Source: Brevibacterium sp. JSBI002 (GTDB taxonomy: Bacteria; Actinomycetota; Actinomycetes; Actinomycetales; Brevibacteriaceae). Taken from it: a stretch of 64,000 nucleotides of DNA. Within the stretch, counting starts at the first letter, position 1. Each line of letters starts with the position of its first letter. The position numbers were made by a program, and so were the translations under genes. Shown here piece by piece: positions 56,643 to 64,000 of this stretch. The notes under the pieces are model-generated. The model saw only the letters and a list, made by a program, of their open reading frames with translations. It was not told the origin of the DNA and searched no databases. The stretch is from assembly GCF_026013965.1 (NCBI RefSeq), contig NZ_CP110341.1:1302001-1366000 (forward strand), read 5' to 3'.

Positions 56643-56864
56643 TCAGTCCTCGATGGAACCGGTCTTGATCTGGTACTCGGTGCGCTCGTACATGCGCTGG
56701 ATATACGCTTCGATCTCGGACTTCTCGACCCGCCACTGGCCGCGCCCTCCGACTTTGATGGCGCGGAGATCGCCGGAGCGGACCAGGGCCCGAGCCTGTG
56801 CGATCGAGACATTGAGCAACTCGGCCACATCGGTCAGCGGCAGGAAGCGACTTTCGACGGCCAT
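56643..56864 (-). CDS. Small MerR/excisionase-type helix-turn-helix protein
   Basis: A 73-residue DNA-binding protein consisting of one winged HTH (LTDVAELLNVSIAQARALVRSG, then DLRAIKVGGRGQWRVEKSEI). Size and fold resemble BldC and excisionase-type proteins; BldC binds runs of direct repeats. The start at 56864 (MAVESRFLPL) has GGGAGAAG upstream; the frame extends 24 codons through direct repeats that are more likely regulatory. It is divergent from the CpaB-like gene, so it probably controls that operon and itself. Confidence 0.8.
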   Translation of the reverse strand: MAVESRFLPLTDVAELLNVSIAQARALVRSGDLRAIKVGGRGQWRVEKSEIEAYIQRMYERTEYQIKTGSIED

Positions 56865-56886
56865 GAGGTGTCTTCTCCCATTCCAA

Positions 56887-56916
56887 ATGTCCATCTGCCA
56901 CCAGATGTCCATCTGC
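56887..56916. repeat. 12-bp direct repeats upstream of the HTH gene
   Basis: ATGTCCATCTGC occurs at 56887-56898 and again at 56905-56916, a period of 18 bases, about 23 bases upstream of the HTH start codon. They may be binding sites for the HTH protein. Confidence 0.55.
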
Positions 56917-56942
56917 TTGTTGGTGCATTTGGCCAAAAACCT

Positions 56943-56973
56943 TGCTTTGGCATCATTTGATGCCCAATATTAT
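56943..56973 (+). promoter_or_regulatory. Promoter of the CpaB-like operon with an internal palindrome
   Basis: TTGCTT (56943-56948) and TATTAT (56968-56973, 19-base spacing) or AATATT (17-base spacing) form a promoter. Between the boxes lies the palindrome GGCATCA-TT-TGATGCC (56949-56964), placed as a repressor operator would be. Confidence 0.5.
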
Positions 56974-57023
56974 CACTGAGAAGCAGTTTCTGTCAGTGAA
57001 ACTTCCGCGAATCTGGAGATGCA

Positions 57024-57671
57024 ATGGAGCTCTCGAAAAGAATCCGACGCCCCCGCTGGACCGATGCGCGCCTCCTCGTCGGGGCGATGCTCGTCGTCCT
57101 CGCGGTCGTCGGAACCTACCTGCTCGTCACCTCGGCGAACTCGACCACCCGGGTCTGGGCGAGCGCACGCGCACTCGTCCCCGGTGAGATCCTCGAACCG
57201 GCCGACCTCACCGTCGCCGAGGTCAATCTCGCCGATCTCGGCAAGAAGTATCTCTCTGCCGATTCTGCGCTGCCGACGAATACGAGCGTGCGCAGCGTCG
57301 TGGCGGCGGGGGAGCTGCTGGCCGCCTCAGCGGTGGCGCCTGTGTCCGAACTCGAGGGGCGGGTCGTGGCCATCGATATCGCCGGCTCGGTCCCGAGCGT
57401 CGTCGACTCGGGCAGTCTCGTCGACGTCTGGGCGCAGCCGGAGCAGAACGGACTCGACGATGACGGTACACCGCCGGAGCAGATCGTCGATTCGGCCCCG
57501 GTCGCTCACATCAATCGAGACGTCGGCAGCTTCGGGGCAGGTGACGGCGCCCGTATCGAAGTGTTCGTTGGCTCGGTGGACCTGCCCGGCGTGCTTGCCG
57601 CCCTCGACGGACGCAGCGTGCTCTCCGTGGTCGGTGCCCCGTCCGTTCCCGCCGATGAGGGCGAGCAGTGA
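57024..57671 (+). CDS. SAF domain (CpaB-like) membrane-anchored protein
   Basis: A 215-residue protein. A basic start (ELSKRIRRPRW) is followed by one membrane segment (LLVGAMLVVLAVVGTYLLV) and a SAF domain (ALVPGEILEPADLTVAEVNL, VRSVVAAGELLAASAV), as in pilus assembly protein CpaB/RcpC. No secretin, TadA ATPase or pilin gene is near. GGAG six bases before the ATG supports the start. The end overlaps the CpaE-like gene, so the two should be made together. Confidence 0.78.
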   Translation: MELSKRIRRPRWTDARLLVGAMLVVLAVVGTYLLVTSANSTTRVWASARALVPGEILEPADLTVAEVNLADLGKKYLSADSALPTNTSVRSVVAAGELLAASAVAPVSELEGRVVAIDIAGSVPSVVDSGSLVDVWAQPEQNGLDDDGTPPEQIVDSAPVAHINRDVGSFGAGDGARIEVFVGSVDLPGVLAALDGRSVLSVVGAPSVPADEGEQ

Positions 57672-58948
57672 TGACACAGGTCCTGCTGGCGGTCGACTTC
57701 GAATACGACCTCATCCTCTTCGAGCTGCTCAGCGAGATCGACGACGTCACGATCGTCGCCCGCCCCGCAGACGAAGTGGAGCTGCTGGCGCACTGCCGCA
57801 CCGGCGGAGCCGATGTCGTCATCATCGGGCGCTACTTTCCCGGCCTCGACGCGGAGGCGGTTGCCGCGATCACGGCTTCGGGGGCAAAGGTGCTCGGCTT
57901 CGGGGACGACGCTCACGCCCTTGGAGCAGTCGGCATCAGCGCTGTCGTCGCAACGGACTCCGACGCGACGACGATGGCCGCGGCGATCGACGACCTCCGC
58001 GCCTCCACCGTGGTCCCGCCGCGCCCGATGACGCCGCCCGGGCAGGTTGGAGGAGCGGGAGTGATCATCACGGTCTGGGGGACCGGTTCGTCGCCCGGAC
58101 GCACTCTCACTGCCGTCAACCTCGCTGATCAGGCCTCCCGTCAGGGCAAGCGCAGCGTCGTCGTCGACGCTGACACGGTCTCCGGCATGGTCGCGTCGAC
58201 CCTCGGGCTGACAGAGGAATCCTCGCATCTGGCCAGTCTCTGCCGGTCGCAGTCGGACCCGGTGGGGCGCCTCGGCGCGCATGCGGTGCCGCATGCATCG
58301 ATCCGTGAGAGCTTCCATGCGGTGACCGGGCTGACTCGGCCCGAGCGGTGGCCGGAGATCCGCGCTTCCGTCCTCGAAGCTGTGCTCAAACGTCTGGCCA
58401 AGGTCTACGACGTCGTCATCGTCGACGTCAGCGACCGCATCGATCCCGATGACGACCTCGCCGACCCCTTCTACGACCGCCACTGCGCCACTCGTGCCGC
58501 GCTCGAGGCTGCCGATATCGTGCTCGTCCTCGCGGCGGGGGAGCCGATCGGCCTGCAGCGCCTGGTCAAACTCCTCGGCACGCCACGGGCCGAGGCGGTG
58601 CGCGAGAAGATGCGGCTGGTGATCACGAAGGTGCGCTCGAGCGCGGTCGGCCATCCCGCTGAGGAGCGGATCAGGGAAGTCCTCGACCGATTCGTGCGGG
58701 TCACTCCGGACTTCATTCTCAGAGATGACCGGCCCACGGCCGATGCCGCGATGCTCGCCGGCCGCACCCTGCACGAGCAGAATCCCCGGTCCGTCCTCGT
58801 CGGAGACCTTGCAGCGATGATCGACGAGCTCCTGCCGGGCCGCCGCCGGTCCCGCAGATCCGTCGGAGGCCGTGACCGTCGCGGCTACGGTCGCCGCGGA
58901 CGCCCACAGAAAGTCAGGGTGGGCCAGGGGAGCGGACCACAGGACTAG
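57668..58948 (+). CDS. CpaE/MinD-like P-loop protein with altered Walker A
   Basis: A 426-residue protein. Residues 1-120 form a receiver-like domain without a clear phospho-acceptor (GGADVVIIGRYFPGLD). Residues 135-390 are a MinD/CpaE-like P-loop domain: VWGTGSSPGRTLTAVNLAD, VVVDADTVSGMVASTLGL and VVIVDVSDR. The Walker A has Arg (GRT) instead of the usual Lys, a form I associate with actinobacterial septum-site-like proteins. The tail is very basic (RRRSRRSVGGRDRRGYGRRG). The start is GTG at 57668 (GTGA overlap) or ATG at 57671. Confidence 0.77.
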   Translation: MMTQVLLAVDFEYDLILFELLSEIDDVTIVARPADEVELLAHCRTGGADVVIIGRYFPGLDAEAVAAITASGAKVLGFGDDAHALGAVGISAVVATDSDATTMAAAIDDLRASTVVPPRPMTPPGQVGGAGVIITVWGTGSSPGRTLTAVNLADQASRQGKRSVVVDADTVSGMVASTLGLTEESSHLASLCRSQSDPVGRLGAHAVPHASIRESFHAVTGLTRPERWPEIRASVLEAVLKRLAKVYDVVIVDVSDRIDPDDDLADPFYDRHCATRAALEAADIVLVLAAGEPIGLQRLVKLLGTPRAEAVREKMRLVITKVRSSAVGHPAEERIREVLDRFVRVTPDFILRDDRPTADAAMLAGRTLHEQNPRSVLVGDLAAMIDELLPGRRRSRRSVGGRDRRGYGRRGRPQKVRVGQGSGPQD

Positions 58949-58959
58949 GATGAGGGGCA
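58946..58959 (+). promoter_or_regulatory. Candidate -10 box of the DUF6912 gene
   Basis: TAGGAT (58946-58951) overlaps the upstream TAG stop codon and stands seven bases before the ATG at 58959. GAGGGG between them could also serve as a ribosome site on a longer mRNA. Confidence 0.4.
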
Positions 58960-59435
58960 TGGCCATTCGCTGCTACATTCCCACCACCCTGACCGCGCTG
59001 CGTTCGACGCTGACCGACGTCCGCGCCGTCGCCCCCGACGCTCAGGGGCGCAGCCTGCGCGGTGAGGAGTTCGAATCCGCTGAATTCGACGCCATGTGCA
59101 TCGCCGCGGCCCTGGCCGCGAACGCGGTGTTCGCTCCCGCTGAAACCGAGACCGGCGCCGAGGCGGCTCCCGAGCGGCGTGCCATCGTGGCCTATGACGC
59201 CCCAGAGTCCAGCCCGGCCGCGCCGCTGACCGAGGGCTTCGAGCTCATCACCCTTGCCGTTGTCGAAATGGCCCGGGTTGCGAGCTTTCATCTTGACGAA
59301 GACGTCGTGTGGGATGAGGCGGTGCAGCTGGCCGAGGACGCGGGCTCCAGCGCAGCAGAGGACCACCTCGGCGCTTCCGATCTGCTGTGGTACGACTCTT
59401 CCGAACTGGAGCAGCTGCTCGGCGACCAGGCCTGA
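58959..59435 (+). CDS. DUF6912 family protein
   Basis: A 158-residue soluble protein beginning MAIRCYIPTTLTALRSTL, typical of the actinobacterial DUF6912 family. The C-terminal part is acidic (LDEDVVWDEAVQLAEDAGSSAAEDH). Function is unknown. The start at 58959 follows the CpaE-like gene by 10 bases. It is convergent with the DUF2505 gene. Confidence 0.72.
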   Translation: MAIRCYIPTTLTALRSTLTDVRAVAPDAQGRSLRGEEFESAEFDAMCIAAALAANAVFAPAETETGAEAAPERRAIVAYDAPESSPAAPLTEGFELITLAVVEMARVASFHLDEDVVWDEAVQLAEDAGSSAAEDHLGASDLLWYDSSELEQLLGDQA

Positions 59436-59455
59436 ATCGTCGCCGGCCGTCGGTT

Positions 59456-59920
59456 TCAGGCGGATTCGAAGCGGCGCAGCCGGTCGCTCAGGCGCTTCTC
59501 CAGGATCGGGACCACAGCCTGTTCGATCATCGCGCCGAACATCGGGATCGACGAGCTGATCTCGGCATGAGCGGCCAACTTCGTCACTGACTCGACCTCG
59601 CGCAGCTCGAGGACCGCATCGATCTCGACCGGGACGCCTGCGGCGCGTGCAGACATGCGGATCTCTGCCTCGTCACCGAGGACATCCCCGGGAATCATGT
59701 ACACCTCGACCAGCACGGTGTTGTCGGGAAGCCGAGAGGCCAGAGCCGCCGGAAGCTCGGCCTTGGGCATCGGGGTCCGCACGGTCATCTCCGTGTCGGG
59801 GTCGATGTATTCGGCACTGGCGTCGGAGCCGAGCTTCTCCCACACGTCGGGGTCGGCGAGTTTGGCCAGGAATGTCGACAGATCAACCGAATAGTCATGA
59901 TTGAGAGTCAGAGATCGCAT
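59456..59920 (-). CDS. DUF2505 domain-containing protein
   Basis: A 154-residue protein of the DUF2505 family, related to the START/SRPBCC fold: MRSLTLNHDYSVDLSTFLAKLADPDVWEKL at the N-terminus (given here as its visible landmarks MRSLTLNHDYS and ADPDVWEKL), then beta strands and a long C-terminal helix (GAMIEQAVVPILEKRLSDRL). It may bind a hydrophobic ligand; no specific role is known. The start at 59920 leaves out 43 unconserved residues of the open frame. CAGACT six bases before the ATG is a degenerate -10 candidate. Confidence 0.75.
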   Translation of the reverse strand: MRSLTLNHDYSVDLSTFLAKLADPDVWEKLGSDASAEYIDPDTEMTVRTPMPKAELPAALASRLPDNTVLVEVYMIPGDVLGDEAEIRMSARAAGVPVEIDAVLELREVESVTKLAAHAEISSSIPMFGAMIEQAVVPILEKRLSDRLRRFESA

Positions 59921-60061
59921 AGCTCCAGTCTGCCAGCGAATGAACGCTACTTCACCGTAGGCCGCTCGGCGTGCCTTTCTCGATATTTGGGCATAGTGTG
60001 GGGAATGACGATTCGACGTCGAATCGCGTGACGAATGCTCGTTGATCATAGAGGTGAAGCA

Positions 60062-63000
60062 GTGACTCAGGTCTCAATTTCGAACGTTGCAGAAGAGTGG
60101 AGAAAGCAGCGGGGGCAATCGGCTCCCGACAACTTCCTCGATGCGTATTATCCGCGGTTCGAAACAGGGGCGACCGATCCTGAGGCCTACGCGGCTGCGG
60201 CGGCCCGTCACTTCGCGCTCGGCACCGAATACGACGGTGAGCGTCCGGCGATCGCGATCTACAACCCGAGCGTCGACTCGCCGGAATTCAGCGACAACCA
60301 CACGGTCATCGCCATCGTGCTCGCCGATATGCCCCATCTCGTATCCTCGATCGTCAGCGACCTCGCTGCCAACGGCAGGGCGATCCGACGCGTTCACCAT
60401 CCGATCATCACGGTCACCGGCAACGGCCCGGACGAGAAGATCCTCTCTCCGGCAGAAGCCCCCGCACTCAGTGCGGACACGGCGAGCATTCCGACGGTCT
60501 CCGAAGCTCCCGCTGACAGCGAAGACGGCGCCCCACAGCAGCAGTCCTGGATCCGTCTCGAGATCGACCGCATCTCCGAAAGCGACTTCGATGCACTCGA
60601 AGAGCGCCTGCGCGGAGTCCTCGACTATGTGGCCGCGGCAGCGCGCGACGCCCAGGCGATGGCCGCGAAGGCCAAAGACATCGCCGCCGAGCTGAGCGCA
60701 CACGCGCCGCGCCCGGAACTGGCCTCCGAAGCCGAATCCGCCGCCGCCCTGCTGACCTGGCTCGACGGACACTTCACCTTCCTCGGCTACCGCGAATACG
60801 ACTACACCCACGACGCCGAACACAGCAGCCTCGAACCGATCGAGGACACCTCGATGGGCATCTCGGCCCTGCGCCCTCTCGTGAAGTCACCGCTCAGCCG
60901 GGCGGTCGCCGACAAAGCGCTCGAACCGCATGTGCTGGTGCTGACGAAGGCGAACTCCCGCTCCCGCGTCATCCGATCCTCGTTCATGGACTACATCGGC
61001 GTGAAGACCTTCGACGCCGACGGTGAGATCGTCGGCGAGCGGCGCTTCGTCGGAGTGTTCAAACCAGAGTTCTACAACGACAGTGTCCTCAACATCCCGG
61101 TCATCGACAGGAAGGTCGCGAAGATCCTCTCGGCCAGCGGATTCCCCACCGGATCCCACTCGGCCAACGAACTCCTCGGCGTCCTCGAGAACTATCCCCG
61201 CGAGGACCTGCTCCACGAAGACACCGAGGAGATCTATGACGTCGTCATGGAGATCGTCGACATGCAGGAGCGCCGTGAGTCCCGCGTGTTCGTCCGCACC
61301 GACCCGTATCAGCGCTTCGTCTCCGTCATCCTCTACCTCCCGCGCGACCTCTACAACACCGACGCTCGAGTGCGCGTTCAGGAAGTGCTGCGCAATTTCT
61401 ACAACGCCGACAGCGTCGACTTCGATGTGCTGCTGAGCGAATCTGCGCTGGCCCGCATCCACTTCGTGGCCCGCGTCGCCCGTGACTGCGAACTGCCGCG
61501 GATCAGCGCCGACGAGGTCGAGGCCCGCATCGTCGGCGCCGTTCGCTCCTGGTCCGAAGACGTCCACGCGTTCCTCGTCCCTGCCGAGACCGGCGACTCC
61601 GGCGCCTCGCATGCCCGGGCCGACCTGTGGTCGAAGGCGTTCCCTCCCAGCTACGGCGAGCATCACACCCCCGCCGAGGCGGTCGCCGACGTCGGTCGGT
61701 TCGAAGCCCTCGACGCCGGTCAGGGTCGGGCGGTGCGCCTCTACCGTCCCGAACAGAGCGCCGACGCCTCCGTCCGCCTCGTCCTCTACCGTCATGACCG
61801 GGTCAGCCTGTCCGAGGTCCTGCCCTTCCTCACGGCCTTCGGTGCCGATGTGGTCGACGAACGTCCCCACGAACTCGACCTCGCCGACGGAACGCATCGG
61901 TACATCTACGACTTCGGACTCAGCTTCTCCGAAGAGCTGGCCGATGACGACTACGACCGCATCGCCGAGGCCTTCATGGCCGGCTGGGACGGCAAGAAGG
62001 AAGCGGGGGTCTTCGACCGCCTCGTCGTCGCCGGACTCTCCTGGCAGCATGTGACGATCATCCGCGCACTGGGCAAATACCTGCGCCAGGCGGGCTTCAC
62101 CTATTCCGACGCCTATGTCGGTGAGGTCTACAGCGACAACCCGCAGATCTCGAAGCTGCTCGTCGACTACTTCTCCGCCAAGTTCGATCCAGACGTCGAC
62201 GACGCCGGACGCGAAGCGACGATGACCGAGATCGACGACGCGATCGAAACCGCCCTCAGCGAAGTGGCCAGCCTCGACGCCGACCGTGTGCTGCGCTCCT
62301 CGCTGGAACTGCTGCGGGCGACCCTGCGCACGAACTACTACATCGACGAATCCGGTGCCCTGCCCACGGCCCTGGTGCTCAAGATACGACCCGACGAGCT
62401 CAGCTTCGTGCCGAAGCCGAAGCCGGCTCTCGAGATGTGGGTGTATTCCCCGCAGGTCGAAGGCGTGCACCTGCGCTTCGGCACCGTCGCTCGCGGAGGG
62501 CTGCGCTGGTCGGATCGTCGCGATGACTTCCGCACCGAGGTCCTCGGCCTCGTCAAGGCGCAGATGGTCAAGAACGCGCTCATCGTGCCCACCGGGGCAA
62601 AGGGCGGCTTCTTCCCGAAGCAGCTGCCGCCGATGAGCGATCGGGACGCCTGGATGGCCGCCGGTCAGGCCGCCTACGAGGTATTCATCGAAAGCATGCT
62701 CGAAGTTGCGGACAACCTCACCTATGGCAGCGACGACTCCAGCGTCGTCGTCCACCCCGACCGTGTGGTCCGCCACGATGGAGATGACTACTATCTCGTC
62801 GTCGCAGCCGACAAGGGCACGGCACGGTTCTCTGATGTGGCCAACGCGATCGCCGAACGCAGAGGATTCTGGCTCGGCGACGCGTTCGCATCCGGCGGAT
62901 CGGTCGGCTACGACCACAAGGCGATGGCCATCACCTCTCGGGGCGCGTGGAAATCCGTCGAACGCCACTTCCGCGAACTCGGACTCAACACCGCAGCCGA

Positions 63001-64000
63001 GGACTTCACTGTCGTGGGCATCGGCGATATGAGCGGCGACGTCTTCGGCAACGGCATGCTGCGCAGCGAGCATATCCGCCTCGTCGCGGCCTTCGACCAC
63101 CGGGACATCTTCCTCGATCCGAACCCCGATGCCGCTCGCAGCTTCGTCGAACGCCAACGGCTTTTCGACCTGCCGCGCTCGAGCTGGCAGGACTACGACC
63201 GGGACCTCATCTCCTCGGGCGGCGGAGTCTTCTCCCGGTCGGCGAAGTCGATCGACCTCAGCCCCGAAGCCGCCTCGGTGCTCGGAGTCGAACCCGGAAA
63301 GCGCAGCCCCGCCGACCTCATGTCGGAGATCCTCAAGGCACCGGTCGACCTTGTCTACAACGGCGGTATCGGCACTTACATCAAGGCCTCGAGCGAGAGC
63401 CACGCCGATGTCGGCGATAAGTCCAACGATGCCATCCGCATCGACGGCGCCGATGTGCGGGCTCGAGTGATCGGTGAGGGCGGCAACCTCGGTGTGACAC
63501 AGCTGGGACGTGTCGAGGCCGCTCTGGGCGGAGTCGAGGTCAACACTGACGCCGTCGACAACTCGGCCGGCGTCGACAGCTCCGACCACGAGGTCAACAT
63601 CAAGCTGCTCCTGCGCACGCTCTTGCACAAGGGAGCATTCGCCGCGGAAGAGCGGGAGGCGGTTCTGCACTCGTTCACTGACCAGGTCGCCGACCGGGTG
63701 CTGGCGAACAACTACTCGCAGAACGTCGTTCTCGGCGAGGCTCGGGCCCAGACCGAATCGATGTCGGGCACCTATGGTCGGCTGCTGGGCTATCTGGAGA
63801 AGAACGCCGATCTCGACCGGGCGGTCGAATTCCTGCCCAACGCCGACGAACTGGCCAAACGCGAGTTCAGCTACTACGTGTCGCCCGAACTCGCCGTGCT
63901 GCTGGCCTATGTGAAGATGCACGCCGCCGATGAGGTCCTCGCCAGCACCGTGCCGGACGAGACGTGGATGCGTCGCGAACTCGTGTCCTACTTCCCGGAC
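60062..64000 (+). CDS. gdh: NAD-specific glutamate dehydrogenase (large type), N-terminal 1313 residues
   Basis: A reading frame of 1313 codons, open to the window end; large bacterial NAD-GDHs have about 1600 residues, so roughly the last fifth is missing. It converts glutamate to 2-oxoglutarate and ammonia. The N-terminal regulatory region has PDNFLDAYYPRF, FLGYREYDYTH and VFVRTDPYQRFVSVILYLPR; the catalytic core has VARGGLRWSDRRDDFRTEVL and the lysine motif PTGAKGGFFP (K847), then GIGDMSGDVFGNGML and GEGGNLGVTQLG. GAGGTG precedes the GTG at 60062 (VTQVSISNVAEEW). A long antisense open frame covers most of this gene but is a shadow. Confidence 0.95.
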   Translation, partial: MTQVSISNVAEEWRKQRGQSAPDNFLDAYYPRFETGATDPEAYAAAAARHFALGTEYDGERPAIAIYNPSVDSPEFSDNHTVIAIVLADMPHLVSSIVSDLAANGRAIRRVHHPIITVTGNGPDEKILSPAEAPALSADTASIPTVSEAPADSEDGAPQQQSWIRLEIDRISESDFDALEERLRGVLDYVAAAARDAQAMAAKAKDIAAELSAHAPRPELASEAESAAALLTWLDGHFTFLGYREYDYTHDAEHSSLEPIEDTSMGISALRPLVKSPLSRAVADKALEPHVLVLTKANSRSRVIRSSFMDYIGVKTFDADGEIVGERRFVGVFKPEFYNDSVLNIPVIDRKVAKILSASGFPTGSHSANELLGVLENYPREDLLHEDTEEIYDVVMEIVDMQERRESRVFVRTDPYQRFVSVILYLPRDLYNTDARVRVQEVLRNFYNADSVDFDVLLSESALARIHFVARVARDCELPRISADEVEARIVGAVRSWSEDVHAFLVPAETGDSGASHARADLWSKAFPPSYGEHHTPAEAVADVGRFEALDAGQGRAVRLYRPEQSADASVRLVLYRHDRVSLSEVLPFLTAFGADVVDERPHELDLADGTHRYIYDFGLSFSEELADDDYDRIAEAFMAGWDGKKEAGVFDRLVVAGLSWQHVTIIRALGKYLRQAGFTYSDAYVGEVYSDNPQISKLLVDYFSAKFDPDVDDAGREATMTEIDDAIETALSEVASLDADRVLRSSLELLRATLRTNYYIDESGALPTALVLKIRPDELSFVPKPKPALEMWVYSPQVEGVHLRFGTVARGGLRWSDRRDDFRTEVLGLVKAQMVKNALIVPTGAKGGFFPKQLPPMSDRDAWMAAGQAAYEVFIESMLEVADNLTYGSDDSSVVVHPDRVVRHDGDDYYLVVAADKGTARFSDVANAIAERRGFWLGDAFASGGSVGYDHKAMAITSRGAWKSVERHFRELGLNTAAEDFTVVGIGDMSGDVFGNGMLRSEHIRLVAAFDHRDIFLDPNPDAARSFVERQRLFDLPRSSWQDYDRDLISSGGGVFSRSAKSIDLSPEAASVLGVEPGKRSPADLMSEILKAPVDLVYNGGIGTYIKASSESHADVGDKSNDAIRIDGADVRARVIGEGGNLGVTQLGRVEAALGGVEVNTDAVDNSAGVDSSDHEVNIKLLLRTLLHKGAFAAEEREAVLHSFTDQVADRVLANNYSQNVVLGEARAQTESMSGTYGRLLGYLEKNADLDRAVEFLPNADELAKREFSYYVSPELAVLLAYVKMHAADEVLASTVPDETWMRRELVSYFPD

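Noticed and set aside
60887..63922. A 1011-codon open frame on the minus strand
   Set aside because: It lies wholly antisense to the NAD-glutamate dehydrogenase frame, whose conserved motifs are clear. The antisense protein is rich in Asp, Val, Gly and His repeats typical of a high-GC shadow frame.

Overview
The window is high-GC actinobacterial DNA. WhiB, MtrAB-LpqB, an acyl-CoA carboxylase beta chain beside birA, a CofE-like F420 gene, LGFP repeats and a large NAD-glutamate dehydrogenase all point to Actinomycetota. My best guess is Micrococcales, probably Brevibacterium or a relative; this is inferred from gene content and style, not from a search. Most of the window parallels the mycobacterial neighbourhood that runs from accD5/birA/purK/purE/fadE25 through TIGR03089, fbiB, whiB2, manB, sahH, mtrA-mtrB-lpqB, comF and hpf to secA1, with extra blocks inserted.

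Layout. 1-4.3 kb: acyl-CoA carboxylase genes (minus), divergent birA and an adenylate cyclase. 4.4-14 kb: a ParC-like topoisomerase subunit, a TetR regulator, a GNAT/ADP-forming acyl-CoA synthetase fusion of the protein acetyltransferase type, a DUF5998 protein, a phosphodiesterase and a methyltransferase. 14-17 kb: purK, purE and an acyl-CoA dehydrogenase. 17.4-23.7 kb: an LCP cell-wall ligase, a secreted two-enzyme peptidoglycan hydrolase and manA. 24-27.4 kb (minus): a two-subunit CoA transferase, TIGR03089 and CofE. 27.7-36.7 kb: whiB, a large membrane glycosyltransferase, DUF5719, a zincin-like protein, DUF3499, phosphomannomutase and ahcY. 36.8-44.2 kb: an RDD protein, a SpoIIM-like protein and a tight minus-strand operon (membrane protein, DUF4129, DUF4350, MoxR, DUF58). 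44.5-54.6 kb: mtrA-mtrB-lpqB, comF, hpf, an AlkX-type glycosylase and secA. 54.6-59.9 kb: an Rv3235-like protein, a LysM membrane protein, an unknown two-repeat protein, a small MerR-like HTH protein, CpaB-like and CpaE-like proteins, DUF6912 and DUF2505. 60.06 kb to the end: the first 1313 codons of NAD-glutamate dehydrogenase, open at the window edge.

Themes. Genes in runs usually overlap by ATGA or GTGA, which suggests translational coupling. Seven genes have a TANNNT box 6-8 bases before the start codon and no clear ribosome binding site, the mark of leaderless mRNAs. Three conserved genes (the peptidoglycan hydrolase, DUF4129 and mtrB) are each split by the loss of a single base; restoring one base gives an intact family member each time, so these look like sequence errors or recent mutations. 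Unusually long inverted repeats lie between genes, including a perfect 70-bp palindrome that begins at the base after the hpf stop codon. The least explained region is 54.6-59.4 kb, where CpaB-like and CpaE-like genes occur without other Tad pilus genes and share an AT-rich control region with a small HTH protein.
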